From: Planctomycetales bacterium
Lineage (GTDB): Bacteria > 4484-113 > JAFGCY01
DNA length: 5,543 bases
Reading direction: 5' to 3'
NCBI GenBank assembly: GCA_024645305.1
Contig: JAHEFU010000198.1
Span: 1-5,543 of the forward strand
Both the position numbers and the translations under genes were made by a program. The notes under the pieces were generated by a model. It saw only the letters and a list, made by a program, of their open reading frames with translations, was not told the DNA's origin and made no database searches. Within the stretch, counting starts at the first letter, position 1. Every line of letters begins with the position of its first letter. Positions 4,416-5,543 of this stretch are shown in pieces.

Positions 4416-5543
4416 ATGAGCAAGAGCGACGAGAGACTGGAAATGCTGTGGGGCACCGACCAGAGGCCCGGACTGGTGGGATGTGCCCAGGATGAACGCG
4501 GCATGACCCTGTGGTGGCGGGATGCCCGGGGCCTGCGCAGCGAGCATGTGGACTACCGGCCGATGTTCCTGTGCTCCCATCCTGAGCTGCTGGACCAGGC
4601 CAAGCCGGACCCGCTGATTGAGGAACTGGCGGGCGAGAATTACTACAATCTGCGTGTGCGCTGCGGGGACTGGGATGAGCTGAAGTCCGTGAACAGCCAC
4701 GTCAGCGCGCTGTACCGCCAGGACCGGATGAACTACGAGCACGAGCCGTATATCCGCTTCAGTGATCCGGTGAACATGTTCCTGCTGGATACGGGGCTGA
4801 CCCACTTCACCGACATGACTCTCGATGAGGTGCACACAGTCTTCATGGGCATCCGGGCTTACCCCTCGGGCGGGGCGGACTATGCGGATGCGAATGTGGC
4901 GGAAGACCGCATCGTGATGCTGCTGCTGAGGGACAACCGGGGCATGGAACGCCTGTTCCAGCTGGACAGCGAGAATGAGAAGCAGCTGCTGGTGGATGCG
5001 CTGGCAGCGCTCAGGGAACTGGATCCGGATGTGATCGTCGGCCACGACCTGTTCAAGGGGGCTTTCAACTACTTCTTCCTGCGCTGCAAACGGCACCGCG
5101 TGAAGCTGGAACTGGGGCGTGACGGCAGCGTGGTGAAGGTCCGCAAGTCCAGGGCTCCCGCAGCGGAGAAGCAGCTGGAGTATCCGCGCCCGGACATCGC
5201 TGGCCGGCACCTGGTGGATACCTGGTTCCTCAGCGTCTTCTACGACATAGTCAAGCGCGAGCTGGAGGAATTCGATGCGGTGAGCGTCGCCAGTTACCTG
5301 GACCGCAGCGCAGCCCTGCCGGCACTGGCCGAAAGCTGGGACCATGACAAACTCTGGACGGAGGACCGCGGGGCGCTGGCTGCGGACCTGCGCAATGAGC
5401 TGGAAGCCGCCGCGCGCATCTACAGCACGCTGGTCCCGAGCTACTTTGCCCAGGCGCAGATGCTGCCCTTCTCCCTGCAGGACAGCGTGGTGCGTGGCAA
5501 CGGGGTGAAGATCAACAACCTGATCATGCGTGAATACCTGCGG
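4416..5543 (+). CDS. polB: Family B DNA polymerase, N-terminal/exonuclease part (partial)
   Basis: 376 codons are open to the window end; the polymerase core (motifs A, B, C) lies outside. ATG 4416 is the first start after an in-frame TAA at 4380, with a weak AGGG site 6 bases before it. Residues 1-140 match the N-terminal domain. The exonuclease-like fold follows: RIVMLLLRDNRG (165-176), LDPDVIVGHDLF (202-213), HRVKLELGRDGS (227-238), GRHLVDTWFLSVFYDI (263-278), and then the family B bridge PSYFAQAQMLPFSLQDSVVRGNGVKINNLIMREYL (341-375). The exonuclease catalytic acids look lost. Exo I, normally D-I-E, reads G-I-R (145-147). Exo II, normally 'GHNxxxFD', reads GHDLFKGAF (209-217) with Ala216 for Asp. 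Exo III (about 324-328) lacks the Y-x-x-x-D pattern. The gene is divergent from the bL25-NurA-HerA operon. The family call is firm; loss of proofreading is inferred from these motifs. Confidence 0.88.
   Translation, partial: MSKSDERLEMLWGTDQRPGLVGCAQDERGMTLWWRDARGLRSEHVDYRPMFLCSHPELLDQAKPDPLIEELAGENYYNLRVRCGDWDELKSVNSHVSALYRQDRMNYEHEPYIRFSDPVNMFLLDTGLTHFTDMTLDEVHTVFMGIRAYPSGGADYADANVAEDRIVMLLLRDNRGMERLFQLDSENEKQLLVDALAALRELDPDVIVGHDLFKGAFNYFFLRCKRHRVKLELGRDGSVVKVRKSRAPAAEKQLEYPRPDIAGRHLVDTWFLSVFYDIVKRELEEFDAVSVASYLDRSAALPALAESWDHDKLWTEDRGALAADLRNELEAAARIYSTLVPSYFAQAQMLPFSLQDSVVRGNGVKINNLIMREYLR

Noticed and set aside
4332..5345. A 337-codon open frame on the minus strand, antisense to polB
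   Set aside because: Its Q/H/V-rich composition is typical of an antisense shadow. The plus strand here reads as clear family B polymerase.
1..5543. CRISPR array, tRNA or rRNA genes
   Set aside because: No regularly spaced repeats and no tRNA-like or rRNA-like sequence were seen on either strand.

Overview
The window looks like bacterial chromosome of fairly high G+C. It carries a bL25-type ribosomal protein, which is a bacterial family. It also has Shine-Dalgarno sequences (a perfect AGGAGG before the HerA-like gene), a sigma70-type promoter and a lipobox signal peptide. I cannot name the genus. The left ~750 bases are visibly A+T-richer than the rest and hold a decayed gene, an orphan lipoprotein gene and non-coding sequence. 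This part looks like accessory or degraded DNA.

Layout: (1) 25-210 (+) is the remnant of a DUF433 (VapB45-type) antitoxin-like gene with stops and no start. (2) 218-733 (-) encodes a small predicted lipoprotein of unknown function. (3) 734-1038 is non-coding sequence with nothing firmly recognisable. (4) 1039-1097 holds a rho-independent terminator and an extra hairpin, closing a minus-strand operon. (5) 1101-4243 (-) is a tight three-gene operon read in the order bL25-like (rplY), NurA-like nuclease, HerA-like ATPase. It is driven by a good TTGACA-17 bp-TATCCT promoter at 4294-4322. The bL25 stop and the nurA start overlap as TGATG, and the gap between nurA and herA is 21 bp with a strong SD. 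(6) 4416-5543 (+) is the 5' part of a divergently transcribed family B DNA polymerase that runs off the window.

HerA (a hexameric FtsK/HerA-clade translocase) and NurA (a nuclease) form a DNA end-resection machine, best known from archaea. Here the pair sits in a bacterium, translationally coupled to a ribosomal protein and back-to-back with a family B polymerase. The polymerase's 3'-5' exonuclease domain appears to have lost its catalytic acidic residues: Exo I DIE is replaced by GIR, and the Exo II Asp by Ala. The NurA-like protein also appears to lack the first catalytic Asp, and the HerA-like protein has an unusual Walker A motif (GISGLATKTS). The region may encode a variant DNA-processing, repair or defence module with an altered or inactivated polymerase/nuclease set. 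This is inference from motif reading and was not tested by any search.
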